The notes under the pieces: model-generated
Database searches by the model: none
What the model saw: the letters and a program-made list of their open reading frames with translations, nothing else
What the model was told of the DNA's origin: nothing
Assembly: GCF_001883705.2 (NCBI RefSeq)
Contig: NZ_MDEQ02000017.1
Location: forward strand, 1 to 64,000
DNA: 64,000 bases
Direction: 5' to 3'
Source: Burkholderia catarinensis
GTDB lineage: Bacteria > Pseudomonadota > Gammaproteobacteria > Burkholderiales > Burkholderiaceae
Part shown: in pieces, positions 26,121-35,519 of the stretch
How positions within the stretch are numbered: position 1 is the first letter of the stretch
How the letters are laid out: each line of letters begins with the position of its first letter
Made by a program: the position numbers and the translations under genes

Positions 26121-27290
26121 ATGGTTTTGCTGCATGTGCTGCACACGCTGGCCGGGGTCATATCGATCGTCTGCGGGGTGGGCGTGTTGCTGGGCATTGC
26201 GTACACGGTCACGGCCAGCGTGCTGGTCGGCCGGTTCTTTTCCCGGGCGGCCGCGGAGCCGCGCGATTATCCGGGCGTCACCGTCGCGAAGCCGCTGCAC
26301 GGCGACGAGTGGCAGCTCGTACAGCATCTCGAAAGCTTTTTCGTGCAGAATTACCCGGGGCCGGTCCAGCACCTGTTCGGCGTGCACGATGCAGGCGACG
26401 CGGCGCTCGCGGCCGTCGAGACGCTGCGGGCGCGCTACCCGGACGCGAACATCAAGGTCGTCGCCGACGCGCGGCTGTACGGGCCGAACCGCAAGATCGC
26501 CAATCTCGTGAACATGCTCGAACACGCGGAGTATTCGGTGCTCTGTCTCGCCGACAGCGACGTGCTGGTCGAGCGCGATTATTTGCGTGCCGTCGTCGGC
26601 GCGCTACAGCAGCCGGATGTGGGCATCGTGACGAGCGTGTATCGCGGCGTCGCGTCGCCGGGCTTCTGGCCCGGTGTCGCCGTCGCGATGACGAACTACC
26701 ATTTCCTGCCGGGCGTGATCACCGGGCTTTTCATCGGGCGCGCGCGGCCGTGCTTCGGCCAGACGATCGCGATCACGCGCGCGACGCTCGAACGCATCGG
26801 CGGGCTCACGCGTTTCGCGCATCACCTGGCCGAGGATCACGCGCTCGGCGAAGCGGTGCGGCAGGCGGGTGCGCAGGTCGTGATCCCGCCGTTCGTCGTC
26901 GGGCATGCGTGCGTCGAGGAGACGTTCGCCAAGCTGTACACGCATGAATTGCGCTGGAGTTGCACGATCCGCGCGGCGGACCGGCTCGGTCATGCCGGCT
27001 CGGTGCTGATGCACCCGGTGCCGCTCGCACTGCTGGCGCTGCTGTTCTCCGGCGGCACGGCCACTGCGTGCGGGCTGATGGTCGCGGCGCTCGCCGCGCG
27101 GGCGCTGCTGATGCTGAAAACGAGCCGTGCGACCGGCGCCGGCCTGCGCGGCGCCATCTGGCTGCCGTTCGTCGATCTCCTGCAATTCGTGGTCTTCGTG
27201 TCGAGCTTCTTCTCGTCGCATGTCGTGTGGCGCGGCACGCGCTTTCGCGTCGACCGGGAAGGCCTGCTGTCGCCGGCGAGCGAATCATGA
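26121..27290 (+). CDS. hpnI: Hopanoid glycosyltransferase HpnI
   Basis: A 389-residue family 21-like glycosyltransferase. It has an N-terminal membrane helix, the catalytic DxD-like LADSDVL motif, the (H/Q)xxRW motif as HELRW, and C-terminal membrane helices. This layout matches HpnI, which adds N-acetylglucosamine to bacteriohopanetetrol. GGGGAGAAGC precedes the ATG. It overlaps the next gene by ATGA, and that gene is HpnL-like, supporting the assignment. Other hopanoid genes (shc, hpnH, hpnJ, hpnK) are not in the window. Confidence 0.85.
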   Translation: MVLLHVLHTLAGVISIVCGVGVLLGIAYTVTASVLVGRFFSRAAAEPRDYPGVTVAKPLHGDEWQLVQHLESFFVQNYPGPVQHLFGVHDAGDAALAAVETLRARYPDANIKVVADARLYGPNRKIANLVNMLEHAEYSVLCLADSDVLVERDYLRAVVGALQQPDVGIVTSVYRGVASPGFWPGVAVAMTNYHFLPGVITGLFIGRARPCFGQTIAITRATLERIGGLTRFAHHLAEDHALGEAVRQAGAQVVIPPFVVGHACVEETFAKLYTHELRWSCTIRAADRLGHAGSVLMHPVPLALLALLFSGGTATACGLMVAALAARALLMLKTSRATGAGLRGAIWLPFVDLLQFVVFVSSFFSSHVVWRGTRFRVDREGLLSPASES

Positions 27291-28372
27291 CGACGCAGAC
27301 GAATCCCGCCGCCGCCGCGGACCGAGGCGCCGCGCGTCGCGATGGGCGGCTCCGGCATGTGGGGCGCGTGGCGGCGCTCGCCGGGCTGGCGCTCGCGGTG
27401 TGGCTGATCTGGCGCGAGCATCCGCTGGAAATCCTGCACCGCCTGCAGATCGCCGGCGCCGGGCTGCTGCTCGCCGCGCTGGCGCACATCCTGCCGATGC
27501 TCGCGAATGCGTGGGACTGGCGGATGCTGATCCGCGGCCCGCGCCGGCCGTCGTTCGCGACGATGCTGAAGCTCGTCTGGATCCGCGAATCGATCAACGG
27601 GTTGTTGCCGGTCGCGCGGATCGGCGGCGAGGTCGTGTCGTTCGGCCTGCTGCGGCAGGCGGGCGTGCGGCCGGCGACCGCCGTGGCCAGCCTCGTCGCC
27701 GACATGCAGTTGACGCTGATCAGCCAGCTGGTGTTCGCGCTGGTCGCGATCGGCTACGTGCTCGAACACGTATCGTCCGATGCCGCGCGGGTGGCCGCGC
27801 ACCTCGCGATCGGCATGGCCGCGCTGGTGCCGGTGCTGCTGCTGTTCGCGCTGGTGCAGCATGCGCGGCCGTTCGAACGCGCGATGCGCGTGCTCAACCG
27901 CATCACGAGCGGCAAGGTGGTTGCGCTGGTCGGCGAATCGGCGCGCACCGATCAGTCGATCCGGATGATCTGGAGAAAGACCGGCGTCGTCGTGCGCTAT
28001 CTGGGGATCTGGCAGACGCTGCAGTTCGCGGGCTATGCGCTGGAAATCTGGCTGGCGCTGTACTTCCTCGGCGCCGATCCGACCTTCGCGCAGGCGCTCG
28101 CGATCGAGGCGCTGATCCAGATGGTGAGCAGCATCGCGTTCCTGATGCCGGGCGGCCTCGGTGTGCAGGAGGGCGGGTTCGTGCTGATCGGCGGGCTGCT
28201 CGGGTTCGACCCGCCGACCTGTCTCGCGCTGGCCGGCGCGCGCCGCGTGCGCGATCTGCTGTTCTATCTGCCGGGCTTGCTGGCGTGGCAGTGGGCGGCC
28301 GGTTCGGCGAACCGGCCGGGCGGCACGAAACGCGCGTCGCTGCGCATCGGGGAATCCGCCAGGCCGCATTGA
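27287..28372 (+). CDS. hpnL: HpnL family membrane protein
   Basis: A 361-residue polytopic protein of the lysylphosphatidylglycerol-synthase transmembrane-region family, with about eight hydrophobic helices. The FLMPGGLGVQEGGFVLIGGL stretch is the hallmark near the C-terminus. In the hopanoid context such proteins are named HpnL. The start overlaps the hpnI stop (ATGA). Its exact biochemical role is not established; it may move lipid intermediates across the membrane. Confidence 0.8.
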   Translation: MTTQTNPAAAADRGAARRDGRLRHVGRVAALAGLALAVWLIWREHPLEILHRLQIAGAGLLLAALAHILPMLANAWDWRMLIRGPRRPSFATMLKLVWIRESINGLLPVARIGGEVVSFGLLRQAGVRPATAVASLVADMQLTLISQLVFALVAIGYVLEHVSSDAARVAAHLAIGMAALVPVLLLFALVQHARPFERAMRVLNRITSGKVVALVGESARTDQSIRMIWRKTGVVVRYLGIWQTLQFAGYALEIWLALYFLGADPTFAQALAIEALIQMVSSIAFLMPGGLGVQEGGFVLIGGLLGFDPPTCLALAGARRVRDLLFYLPGLLAWQWAAGSANRPGGTKRASLRIGESARPH

Positions 28373-28415
28373 TACGGCCCGGCAGCGCGTGCCCGCACGG
28401 CGGGCAGCGCGGGAA

Positions 28416-29387
28416 TCAACGCCGTTCGTCGGCGATATGGCTGCGGATCACGTCCGCGAACGACGTATCGCCCTTCAGCCCGAGCGCCTGCGCGCGCGAC
28501 GTGTCCCAACGGCCCGGCCAGCTGCCGACGATCTTCTCGACGCGCTCGTCGGGCGCATGGCGGATCAGCTTCACGACGTCGTCGCCCGCGACTTCGCGCA
28601 GCGCCGCGATCATCTCGTCGACCGATACCGACAGGCCGGGCAGGTTGATCACGCGCTTGTTGCCGAGCTTCGCGCTGTCGAGCTCGCAACCGGCGACGAG
28701 CGCTTCGATCGCGCCGCGCGGCGACAGCAGCCACAGCCGCGTCGAGCCGGGCACCGGGCACACGCTTTCCTCGCCGTTCAGCGGCTCGCGGATGATGCCG
28801 CTCGCGAACGACGACGCGGCCGCGTTCGGGCGGCCGGGCCGCACGCTGATCGTCGGCAGGCGCAGCACGCGGCCGTCGACGAAGCCGCGCCGCGCGTAGT
28901 CGCACAGCAGCAGTTCGGCGATCGCCTTCTCGGCGCCGTACGACGATTGCGGGTTCAGCGCGGTGTCGTCCTGCACGACGTCGGGCAGCGCGCCGCCATA
29001 CACCGCGACGGAGCTCGTGAACACGACGCGCGGCTGGTGGCCGCGCGTGCGGCACACTTCGAGCAGCGTGCGCGATGCGTCGAGGTTGATCCGCATGCCG
29101 AGATCGAAATCGGCTTCGGCCTGCCCGCTGACGATCGCCGCGAGATGGAAGATCGCGCCCGTGCGCGTGTCGATCGCGCTGTCGAGCACCGCGCGATCGG
29201 CGATGTCGCCGACGATCGACGTCACGCGCGCATCGCCGAAATCGCTGCCCTTGACGACGTCGAGCAGCACCAGCTCGTCGATCTTGCCGGTCCGGCCGTC
29301 GGGGCCGGTCAGTTCGCCGCGTTCGAGCAGCTTGCGCGCGAGACGCTGGCCGAGAAAGCCGGCACCGCCGGTGATCAGTACTTTCAT
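28416..29387 (-). CDS. denD: D-erythronate dehydrogenase
   Basis: About 323 residues of an extended short-chain dehydrogenase. The Rossmann motif is GGAGFLGQRL at the N-terminus, the catalytic pattern has Ser in VVFTSSVAVYG and the YGAEKAIAE triad with Tyr and Lys. Position in a cluster with otnI, otnC, otnK and ltnD identifies it as DenD, which oxidises D-erythronate to 2-oxo-D-tetronate. Of two in-frame starts, the second (29387) has GAGGG at an 8-base gap; the first at 29393 is too close. Confidence 0.87.
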   Translation of the reverse strand: MKVLITGGAGFLGQRLARKLLERGELTGPDGRTGKIDELVLLDVVKGSDFGDARVTSIVGDIADRAVLDSAIDTRTGAIFHLAAIVSGQAEADFDLGMRINLDASRTLLEVCRTRGHQPRVVFTSSVAVYGGALPDVVQDDTALNPQSSYGAEKAIAELLLCDYARRGFVDGRVLRLPTISVRPGRPNAAASSFASGIIREPLNGEESVCPVPGSTRLWLLSPRGAIEALVAGCELDSAKLGNKRVINLPGLSVSVDEMIAALREVAGDDVVKLIRHAPDERVEKIVGSWPGRWDTSRAQALGLKGDTSFADVIRSHIADERR

Positions 29388-29415
29388 GTTCATTACCCTC
29401 TTAGGAATGCTTGAA

Positions 29416-30192
29416 TCACAGGTATGGCTTGAGCCAGCCGAGGCCTTCCGACGTGCCGGCCTTCGGGCGGTACTCGCAGCCGATCCAGCCGTCGTAGCCG
29501 AGCGCGTCGATCAGCGCGAACAGGTACGGGTAGTTGAGTTCGCCGATATCCGGCTCGTGACGCTCGGGCACCCCGGCGATCTGGATATGGCCGATGCCCG
29601 CGAAATCGCGCTTGAGCTTCATCGCGAGATCGCCTTCGACGATCTGGCAGTGATAGCAGTCGAACTGCACCTTCAGGTTCGGCGCGCCGACTTCCGCGCA
29701 GATATCGTGCGCATCGTCCTGGCGACTCAGGAAATAGCCGGGCATGTCGCGCTGGTTGATCGGCTCGATAAGGATCGTGATGCCGTGCGCGAAGGCGGCC
29801 TGCGCCGCATGCCGCAGGTTCGCCAGGTAGGTGTCGCGATGGCGCGCGCGGTCGCCGCCCGGCGCGACCATCCCGGCCATCACGTGCAGCTTCCTGTTGC
29901 CGAGCACGCGCGCATAGTCGAGCGCCTGGTCGATACCGCGCCGGAACTCGTCCTCGCGGCCCGGCAGCGACGCGATGCCGCGTTCGCCCGCGGCCCAGTC
30001 GCCGGGCGGCGCGTTGAACAGCGCCTGTTCGAGGTTGTGCGCGTCGAGGCGCGCGCGGATGTCCTCGGCGGCGAAGTCGTACGGGAACAGGTACTCGACG
30101 GCCTTGAAGCCGTCGTAGGCGGCAGCGGCGAAGCGTTCGAGGAACGCGTGCTCGTTGTACATCATCGAAAGGTTGGCGGCGAAGCGTGGCAT
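29416..30192 (-). CDS. otnI: 2-oxo-tetronate isomerase (hydroxypyruvate-isomerase family)
   Basis: A 258-residue TIM-barrel sugar isomerase of the hydroxypyruvate isomerase (Hyi/xylose-isomerase-like) family. The ILIEPINQRDMPGYF segment carries a metal-binding Glu and QFDCYHCQI another acidic/His pair. In four-carbon acid-sugar clusters this gene is OtnI, which interconverts 2-oxo- and 3-oxo-tetronate. It lies between denD and the transporter gene in the same direction, which supports the role. Confidence 0.87.
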   Translation of the reverse strand: MPRFAANLSMMYNEHAFLERFAAAAYDGFKAVEYLFPYDFAAEDIRARLDAHNLEQALFNAPPGDWAAGERGIASLPGREDEFRRGIDQALDYARVLGNRKLHVMAGMVAPGGDRARHRDTYLANLRHAAQAAFAHGITILIEPINQRDMPGYFLSRQDDAHDICAEVGAPNLKVQFDCYHCQIVEGDLAMKLKRDFAGIGHIQIAGVPERHEPDIGELNYPYLFALIDALGYDGWIGCEYRPKAGTSEGLGWLKPYL

Positions 30193-30256
30193 GGCAGCGG
30201 GTCCTGTGAATGAATGGGGCGGGGCGCACGGCACCCCGCGTCGAATGGCGGCCGGA

Positions 30257-31582
30257 TCAGCGGTTCACGAGTTTCGCGGGCGTGAGCCACACGGCGATCG
30301 CGCCGATCACGAGCATCGCTGCCAGCATGTACATGCCGGACGACGTGCTGTGCGTGGCGTCCTTCAGGTAGCCGATCACGTACGGGCTCGCGAAACCGGC
30401 GAGGTTGCCGACCGAGTTGATGATCGCGATCCCGGCCGCGGCCGCGGAGCCCGCGAGGAACGCGGTCGGCAGCGACCAGAACAGCGGTGCGCAGGTCAGC
30501 ACGCCGCCCGCCGCGAGCGACAGGAACACGATCGACACCGCCGTATTGTGCGAGTACGACGCGGCGACCGCAAACCCGACCGCGCCCATCAGCGCCGGCA
30601 CGATCAGGTGCCAGCGGCGTTCGCGGCGCTTGTCCGCGCTGTGGCCGAACAGGTTCATCACGACGATCGCGACGAGGAACGGAATGGCCGACAGCAGGCC
30701 GATCTGCAGCGTATCGGTGATGCCGGTCGATTTCACGAGCGTCGGCATCCAGAACGTGAGGCCGTACTGGCCCGTGACGAACGCGAAGTAGATCAGCGAC
30801 ATCCACCACATGCGCGGGTCCGAGAACACGGCCTTCAGCGAGTGGCCGTGCTTCTGCTGTTCCTGCGGCTGCGCGGCGATTTCGTCTTCGAGCAGCTGCT
30901 TCTCGCGCTCGTCGAGCCATTTCGCGCCGCGGATGCTGTTGTCGAGATACAGGATCGTCGCGATGCCGACGAGCACGGCCGGCACGGCCTCGATCATGAA
31001 CATCCATTGCCAGCCGTGGAAGCCCGAGCCGCCGTGGAAGCGCTCCATGATCCAGCCCGACAGCGGATTGCCGAAGATGCCCGACACGGGAATCGCGGAC
31101 ATGAACACCGCGATGATCTTCGCGCGGCGATGCGACGGGAACCAGTACGTGAGGTACAGGATCACGCCGGGATAGAAGCCGGCTTCCGCGAGGCCGAGCA
31201 GGAAGCGCAGCACGTAGAACTGCGTCGGCGTCTGCACGAACGCGAACAGCGCCGACAGCAGGCCCCATGTGATCATGATCCGCGCGATCCAGATGCGCGC
31301 GCCGAGGCGGTGCATCAGCAGGTTGCTCGGCAGTTCGAACAGGAAGTAGCCGAGGAAGAAGATGCCCGCGCCGAGCCCGAATACGGTTTCGCTGAACGCG
31401 AGATCCTGCGACATCTGCAGCTTCGCGAAGCCGACGTTCACGCGGTCGAGATACGCGACCACGTAGCAGAGCATCAGGAACGGCACGATGCGCCAGAACA
31501 CTTTCTTGTAGGTGCGGTCGAGTTCCGCGGCATGGGCAGGCGCGGCGGGCGAGCGGCCAGCGGCCGCGTCGAGAGCAGTCAT
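30257..31582 (-). CDS. MFS transporter (anion:cation symporter family), sugar acid uptake
   Basis: A 441-residue major facilitator with about 12 helices. The N-terminal FWRIVPFLMLCYVVAYLDR segment and GLAEAGFYPGVILYLTYWF are characteristic of the anion/cation symporter group that imports hexuronates, galactonate and phthalate. Located between otnI and otnC, it is the likely importer of erythronate or threonate. It starts at an ATG at 31582. Confidence 0.88.
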   Translation of the reverse strand: MTALDAAAGRSPAAPAHAAELDRTYKKVFWRIVPFLMLCYVVAYLDRVNVGFAKLQMSQDLAFSETVFGLGAGIFFLGYFLFELPSNLLMHRLGARIWIARIMITWGLLSALFAFVQTPTQFYVLRFLLGLAEAGFYPGVILYLTYWFPSHRRAKIIAVFMSAIPVSGIFGNPLSGWIMERFHGGSGFHGWQWMFMIEAVPAVLVGIATILYLDNSIRGAKWLDEREKQLLEDEIAAQPQEQQKHGHSLKAVFSDPRMWWMSLIYFAFVTGQYGLTFWMPTLVKSTGITDTLQIGLLSAIPFLVAIVVMNLFGHSADKRRERRWHLIVPALMGAVGFAVAASYSHNTAVSIVFLSLAAGGVLTCAPLFWSLPTAFLAGSAAAAGIAIINSVGNLAGFASPYVIGYLKDATHSTSSGMYMLAAMLVIGAIAVWLTPAKLVNR

Positions 31583-31711
31583 CGTCGTCTCCAGAGTGTT
31601 GTTTGCCGGCGGCGCGTACGCCGCCGGATCATGTGTGTGCTGACGGAAGGGCCCGCGCACACGGCGGGCATGGGAATCGGTGCTTGATCGGTGCGCGACG
31701 CGAGCGTCGCG

Positions 31712-32353
31712 TTACCAGCGCGCGCCGAAGGTCTGGCGCAGTTCGTCGAGCGCCGCGTCGGACAGCGGCTCGGGCTTCGGGTGCGTCATCAGCCACAGCC
31801 GTGCCGTTTCCTCGAGCTCCTCGAGCGCATACGACGCGTGCGACACCGACGGCCCCCACATCACGGGGCCGAGACGCTCGAGCAGCACGCCGCGCACCTG
31901 GTCGGCGAGCGCCGCGACTTCGGCCGCGACGGCCGGGTCGCCGGGGCGGCGATAGCGGATCAGCGGAATGTGGCCCACCTTCATCACGTAGTACGGCGTG
32001 ATCGGCGGCAGCACGTCGGCGTCGCGCCATACGCCCGCGAGCGTGAGCGCGACGAGATGCGTCGAATGCGTGTGAACGACGCCGTTCGCTTGCCCGTTGC
32101 GCGCGTAGATGCCGCGATGCAGCGCGAGCGTCTTCGACGGCTTGCCGCCCGATACGGGCTGGCCGTCCGTGCCGACCTTCGCGATGTCGTTCGGGTCGAG
32201 CCGGCCGAGGCACGCGTCGGTCGGCGTGATCAGCCAGCCGTCGGGCAGGCGCGCGCTGATGTTGCCGGCGCTGCCGACCGCGTGGCCGCGCGCATACAGG
32301 CTCGCGCCGACGACGCAGATCTCTTCGCGCAGTTTCGCTTCGTGGCTCATCAT
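31712..32353 (-). CDS. otnC: 3-oxo-tetronate 4-phosphate decarboxylase (class II aldolase family)
   Basis: A 213-residue class II aldolase/adducin protein. GSAGNISARLPDG is the phosphate-binding loop, HTHSTHLVALT holds zinc-ligating His residues and the Glu base is near residue 75. In this cluster it corresponds to OtnC, which decarboxylates 3-oxo-tetronate 4-phosphate to dihydroxyacetone phosphate. It overlaps the otnK stop by ATGA, with an adjacent second ATG. Confidence 0.88.
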   Translation of the reverse strand: MMSHEAKLREEICVVGASLYARGHAVGSAGNISARLPDGWLITPTDACLGRLDPNDIAKVGTDGQPVSGGKPSKTLALHRGIYARNGQANGVVHTHSTHLVALTLAGVWRDADVLPPITPYYVMKVGHIPLIRYRRPGDPAVAAEVAALADQVRGVLLERLGPVMWGPSVSHASYALEELEETARLWLMTHPKPEPLSDAALDELRQTFGARW

Positions 32354-33648
32354 GCGGCTCCGTCCAGCGCGCGCAGCGCCTTGTCGAAAAAGTCCGTCGT
32401 GCCGAAGTTGCCGGATTTCAGCGCGAGGCCGAGCGGCTGCGCGTCGATGGTGGCCGTGGCCGGCACGCCCGGATCGATCTGCGCGCCGATCTGCAGCGAC
32501 TTCACGTCGAGCGCCTGCACGACCGCGCCGGACGTCTCGCCGCCGGCGACGACGAACTTGCGCACGCCGAGTTCGCGCAGGCCCCGCGCGATCGCCGCGA
32601 GCGTGCTTTCGACGAGATGGCCGGCCGCGTCGACACCGAGCGCCTGCTGCACGGCCTTCACGTCGCCGGGCGTCGCGGTGGCGTAGATCAGGACGGGCTG
32701 CGGCAGGTGCGAGCCCGCGAAGGCGAGCGCCTGGTCGACAACGGGCTCGCCGCGCGCCGCCGCGAGCGGATCGATGCGGAAGCTCGGCCGCGTCGCGCGC
32801 CACGCGGCGACCTGCGCGTTGGTGGCCTTCGACGCGCTGCCGGCGAGTACGGCCGACAGCCCGTCGATGCGCGGCAGCGACGCCGCGTTGTCGCGCTCGG
32901 GCAGTTGCTCCGCGCGGCGGAAATTCGCGGGCAGGCCGAGCGCGATGCCCGAACCGCCGGTGACGAGCGGCAGGCCCGCGCACGCTTCGCCGAGCACGTA
33001 GAGGTCGCGGTCCGACAGCGCATCGGCGATCGCGAAGCGCGCGCCTTCCGCGCGCAACTGGTCGATCCGCGTGCGCACGGCGGCCGCGCCCAGCGCGACC
33101 GTGTCGTAGCGGATCAGGCCGACCGGCGACTTCGTCTGCCGCTGCAGCACGCGCACGAGGTTCGCGTCCTGCATCGGCGTGAGCGGATGGTTCTCCATCC
33201 CCGATTCGTTCAGCAGCACGTCGCCGACGAACAGGTGGCCGCGATAGATCGTGCGGCCGTTCTCGGGGAATGCCGGGCACGCGATCGAGAAGCCGCCGCC
33301 GACCGCATCGAGCAGCGCGTCGGCGACGGGGCCGATGTTGCCCGCGTCGGTCGAATCGAACGTTGAGCAGTACTTGAAGAAAAACTGCCGGCAACCTTGC
33401 GCGCGCAACCATTCGTATGCGGCGAGCGATTGCGCGACGGCGTCGGCTGCGGGGATCGTGCGCGACTTCAGCGCGACGACGATCGCGTCGGCGTCGACGC
33501 CGGTATCGACTGCGGCGCCGCCGGCGGGCACGCCGATCGTCTGCACGGTGCGCATGCCGCTCTTGACGAGCATGTTTGCGAGATCGGTCGCGCCGGTGAA
33601 ATCGTCGGCGATGCAGCCGAGCAGGGGACGGGAAGCGGAAGCGGTCAT
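32350..33648 (-). CDS. otnK: 3-oxo-tetronate kinase (DUF1537 family)
   Basis: A 432-residue four-carbon acid sugar kinase. The N-terminal domain opens with LLGCIADDFTGATDLAN, the conserved substrate-binding motif, and the C-terminal nucleotide-binding domain contains FVVAGGETSGAVV and the ALKSGNFG ending. It phosphorylates 3-oxo-tetronate at O4 before decarboxylation by OtnC, with which it overlaps by four bases. Confidence 0.92.
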   Translation of the reverse strand: MTASASRPLLGCIADDFTGATDLANMLVKSGMRTVQTIGVPAGGAAVDTGVDADAIVVALKSRTIPAADAVAQSLAAYEWLRAQGCRQFFFKYCSTFDSTDAGNIGPVADALLDAVGGGFSIACPAFPENGRTIYRGHLFVGDVLLNESGMENHPLTPMQDANLVRVLQRQTKSPVGLIRYDTVALGAAAVRTRIDQLRAEGARFAIADALSDRDLYVLGEACAGLPLVTGGSGIALGLPANFRRAEQLPERDNAASLPRIDGLSAVLAGSASKATNAQVAAWRATRPSFRIDPLAAARGEPVVDQALAFAGSHLPQPVLIYATATPGDVKAVQQALGVDAAGHLVESTLAAIARGLRELGVRKFVVAGGETSGAVVQALDVKSLQIGAQIDPGVPATATIDAQPLGLALKSGNFGTTDFFDKALRALDGAA

Positions 33649-33667
33649 GGCAGGAGCGTCGTTCGAA

Positions 33668-34558
33668 TCAGCGGGCGGGCGGCAGCGTGATGCCGGGGAA
33701 AGTCTTGATCACGGCGGAATCGTCCTCGCCGCCGTGGCCGGCGCTCGACGCGCTCATGAACATCTGGTGCGCGGTGGCCGACAGCGGCAGCGGGAACTTG
33801 CTGCGGCGCGCGGTATCGAGCACGAGGCCGAGATCCTTGACGAAGATGTCGACGGCCGACAGCGGCGTGTAGTCGCCGTTCAGGATGTGCGGCACGCGGT
33901 TCTCGAACATCCACGAATTGCCGGCGCTGTGCGTAATTACGTCGTACAGCGCGTCGGCATCAACGCCTTCGCGCAGGCCCAGCGCCATCGCCTCGGCGGC
34001 CGCCGCGATGTGCACGCCGGCCAGCAACTGGTTGATGATCTTCACTTTCGAGCCGATGCCGTGCGCGTCGCCGAGGCGATAGACCTTGCCGGCGATCGCG
34101 GCGAGCACGTCCTCGCAGCCCGCGTACGCGGCGGCCGGGCCCGACGTCATCATCGTCATCTCGCCGGATGCCGCGCGCGCGGCGCCGCCCGACACCGGCG
34201 CATCGAGCATCTGCAGGCCGGCGGCCTCGATGCGCGCGCCGAGCGCGACCGCGAATTCGGGTGCGACGGTCGCGCTTGCGATCACGACGCCGCCCGGCTT
34301 CATCGCCGCGACCGCGCCGTGCTCGCCGAACAGCACCGTTTCCGTCTGCGCGGCATTGACGACGAGCGTGACGACGACGTCGCATCGCGCGCCGAGTTCG
34401 GCCGGCGACACGCAGGCCACGCCGCCTTCGGCGGCAAACGCCTGCAGCACGGTGTCGCGCACGTCGCATGCGTGCACGCGCAAGCCGGCGCGCAGCAGCG
34501 AGCGGGCGACGCCGAGGCCCATCGCGCCGAGGCCGATGACTCCAACATTTCGTGACAT
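33668..34558 (-). CDS. ltnD: L-threonate dehydrogenase
   Basis: A 296-residue beta-hydroxyacid dehydrogenase. The NAD motif is VIGLGAMGLG at the N-terminus, the substrate motif LDAPVSGGAARAASG near 120, and the catalytic Lys is in GIGSKVKIINQLLAG. In this cluster it is LtnD, which oxidises L-threonate to 2-oxo-tetronate. AAGG precedes the ATG at 34558 by 7 bases. Confidence 0.9.
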   Translation of the reverse strand: MSRNVGVIGLGAMGLGVARSLLRAGLRVHACDVRDTVLQAFAAEGGVACVSPAELGARCDVVVTLVVNAAQTETVLFGEHGAVAAMKPGGVVIASATVAPEFAVALGARIEAAGLQMLDAPVSGGAARAASGEMTMMTSGPAAAYAGCEDVLAAIAGKVYRLGDAHGIGSKVKIINQLLAGVHIAAAAEAMALGLREGVDADALYDVITHSAGNSWMFENRVPHILNGDYTPLSAVDIFVKDLGLVLDTARRSKFPLPLSATAHQMFMSASSAGHGGEDDSAVIKTFPGITLPPAR

Positions 34559-34628
34559 GGTCAACCTTGATCGATTCGGGAGAGGTTCGTGACAGCGGCG
34601 CCGCCGGGGGCGGGCGAGGCCGCCGGTT

Positions 34629-35333
34629 TCAGCAGATGCCGGCTTCCGCGAGACGGCGGGCCGCGTTGTACATGTGCGTGCGCGCCGCGTTGCGCGCCGC
34701 CATCGGGTCGCGCGAGCGGATCGCGTCGGCGATCGCCGCGTGTTCCTCGCGCACCTGGCGCGAGAAATCCTCGCGTGTCGCTTCGTTGCGCCGCGTGACC
34801 TTCACGCCGGCTTCGAGGTACTGGTTCAGGAACTGCAGCGTCTTCAGGAAATACGGGTTGCCGGTGACGGCCGCGATCGTGCGGTGGAACGCGACGTCTT
34901 CCGCGACGCCGTCGCGCCCGGCGGCTACCGCATCGTCGATCTTGCGCAGCGCATCGTCGATGTCGGCCATGTCTTCATCGGTGTGATGCAGCGCGGCTTC
35001 GGCCGCGACCTCGGCCTCGATCGCGCGGCGCACCGCGAGCAGGTGCGGCAGCGACGTGGCCTCGACCGCTTCCGCGTAGTCGATCCGCAGCGGCCGGATC
35101 GCACCGTGCTGGTTCACGTACACGCCGCTGCCCTGGCGCGGCTCGACCACGCCTTCGTTCTTCAGCCGCGAAATCGCCTCGCGGATCACGGTGCGGCTCA
35201 CGCCGAATTCCTGCGCGAGCACGGCTTCCGTCGGCAGCTTGCCGCTGGCCGAGAAACTGCCGACTTCGATCTGCTTGAGCAGTTGCTGCGCGACATGGTC
35301 GCTCATCGCACGGGCGGGAATTTTCTCGAACAT
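34629..35333 (-). CDS. GntR/FadR-family (FCD) transcription regulator of the tetronate cluster
   Basis: A 234-residue regulator with an N-terminal winged helix (about 10-75, with TEAVLAQEFGVSRTVIREAI) and an all-helical FCD ligand-binding domain, including the DVAFHRTI metal-binding segment. It is first in the direction of transcription of the sugar-acid genes, suggesting a repressor relieved by a four-carbon acid. A dyad lies immediately upstream of its start. Confidence 0.88.
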   Translation of the reverse strand: MFEKIPARAMSDHVAQQLLKQIEVGSFSASGKLPTEAVLAQEFGVSRTVIREAISRLKNEGVVEPRQGSGVYVNQHGAIRPLRIDYAEAVEATSLPHLLAVRRAIEAEVAAEAALHHTDEDMADIDDALRKIDDAVAAGRDGVAEDVAFHRTIAAVTGNPYFLKTLQFLNQYLEAGVKVTRRNEATREDFSRQVREEHAAIADAIRSRDPMAARNAARTHMYNAARRLAEAGIC

Positions 35334-35343
35334 GATGCTCTGG

Positions 35344-35372
35344 TTTGTAAGGTGATGTGGTCATCATACAAA
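35344..35372. promoter_or_regulatory. Candidate operator upstream of the GntR regulator
   Basis: TGATG (35353-35357) and CATCA (35362-35366) form a perfect dyad around TGGT, flanked by TTTGTA and TACAAA arms (35344-35349 and 35367-35372). It begins 11 bases upstream of the regulator's start, where a GntR-type operator is expected. Confidence 0.5.
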
Positions 35373-35519
35373 TTTGAGCGCGATGAATCATCCGGGATAA
35401 CCCTCGGTAAGCGGCGGGCAACGTCGGTCAAGTTGACTGAAACCGGTTCCAAAACAGTCGAAACCGACGCGATCGTGTGCCGTTCTACGGTCGGTCAGGT
35501 AGGGGGATGCCCGTGGCTG

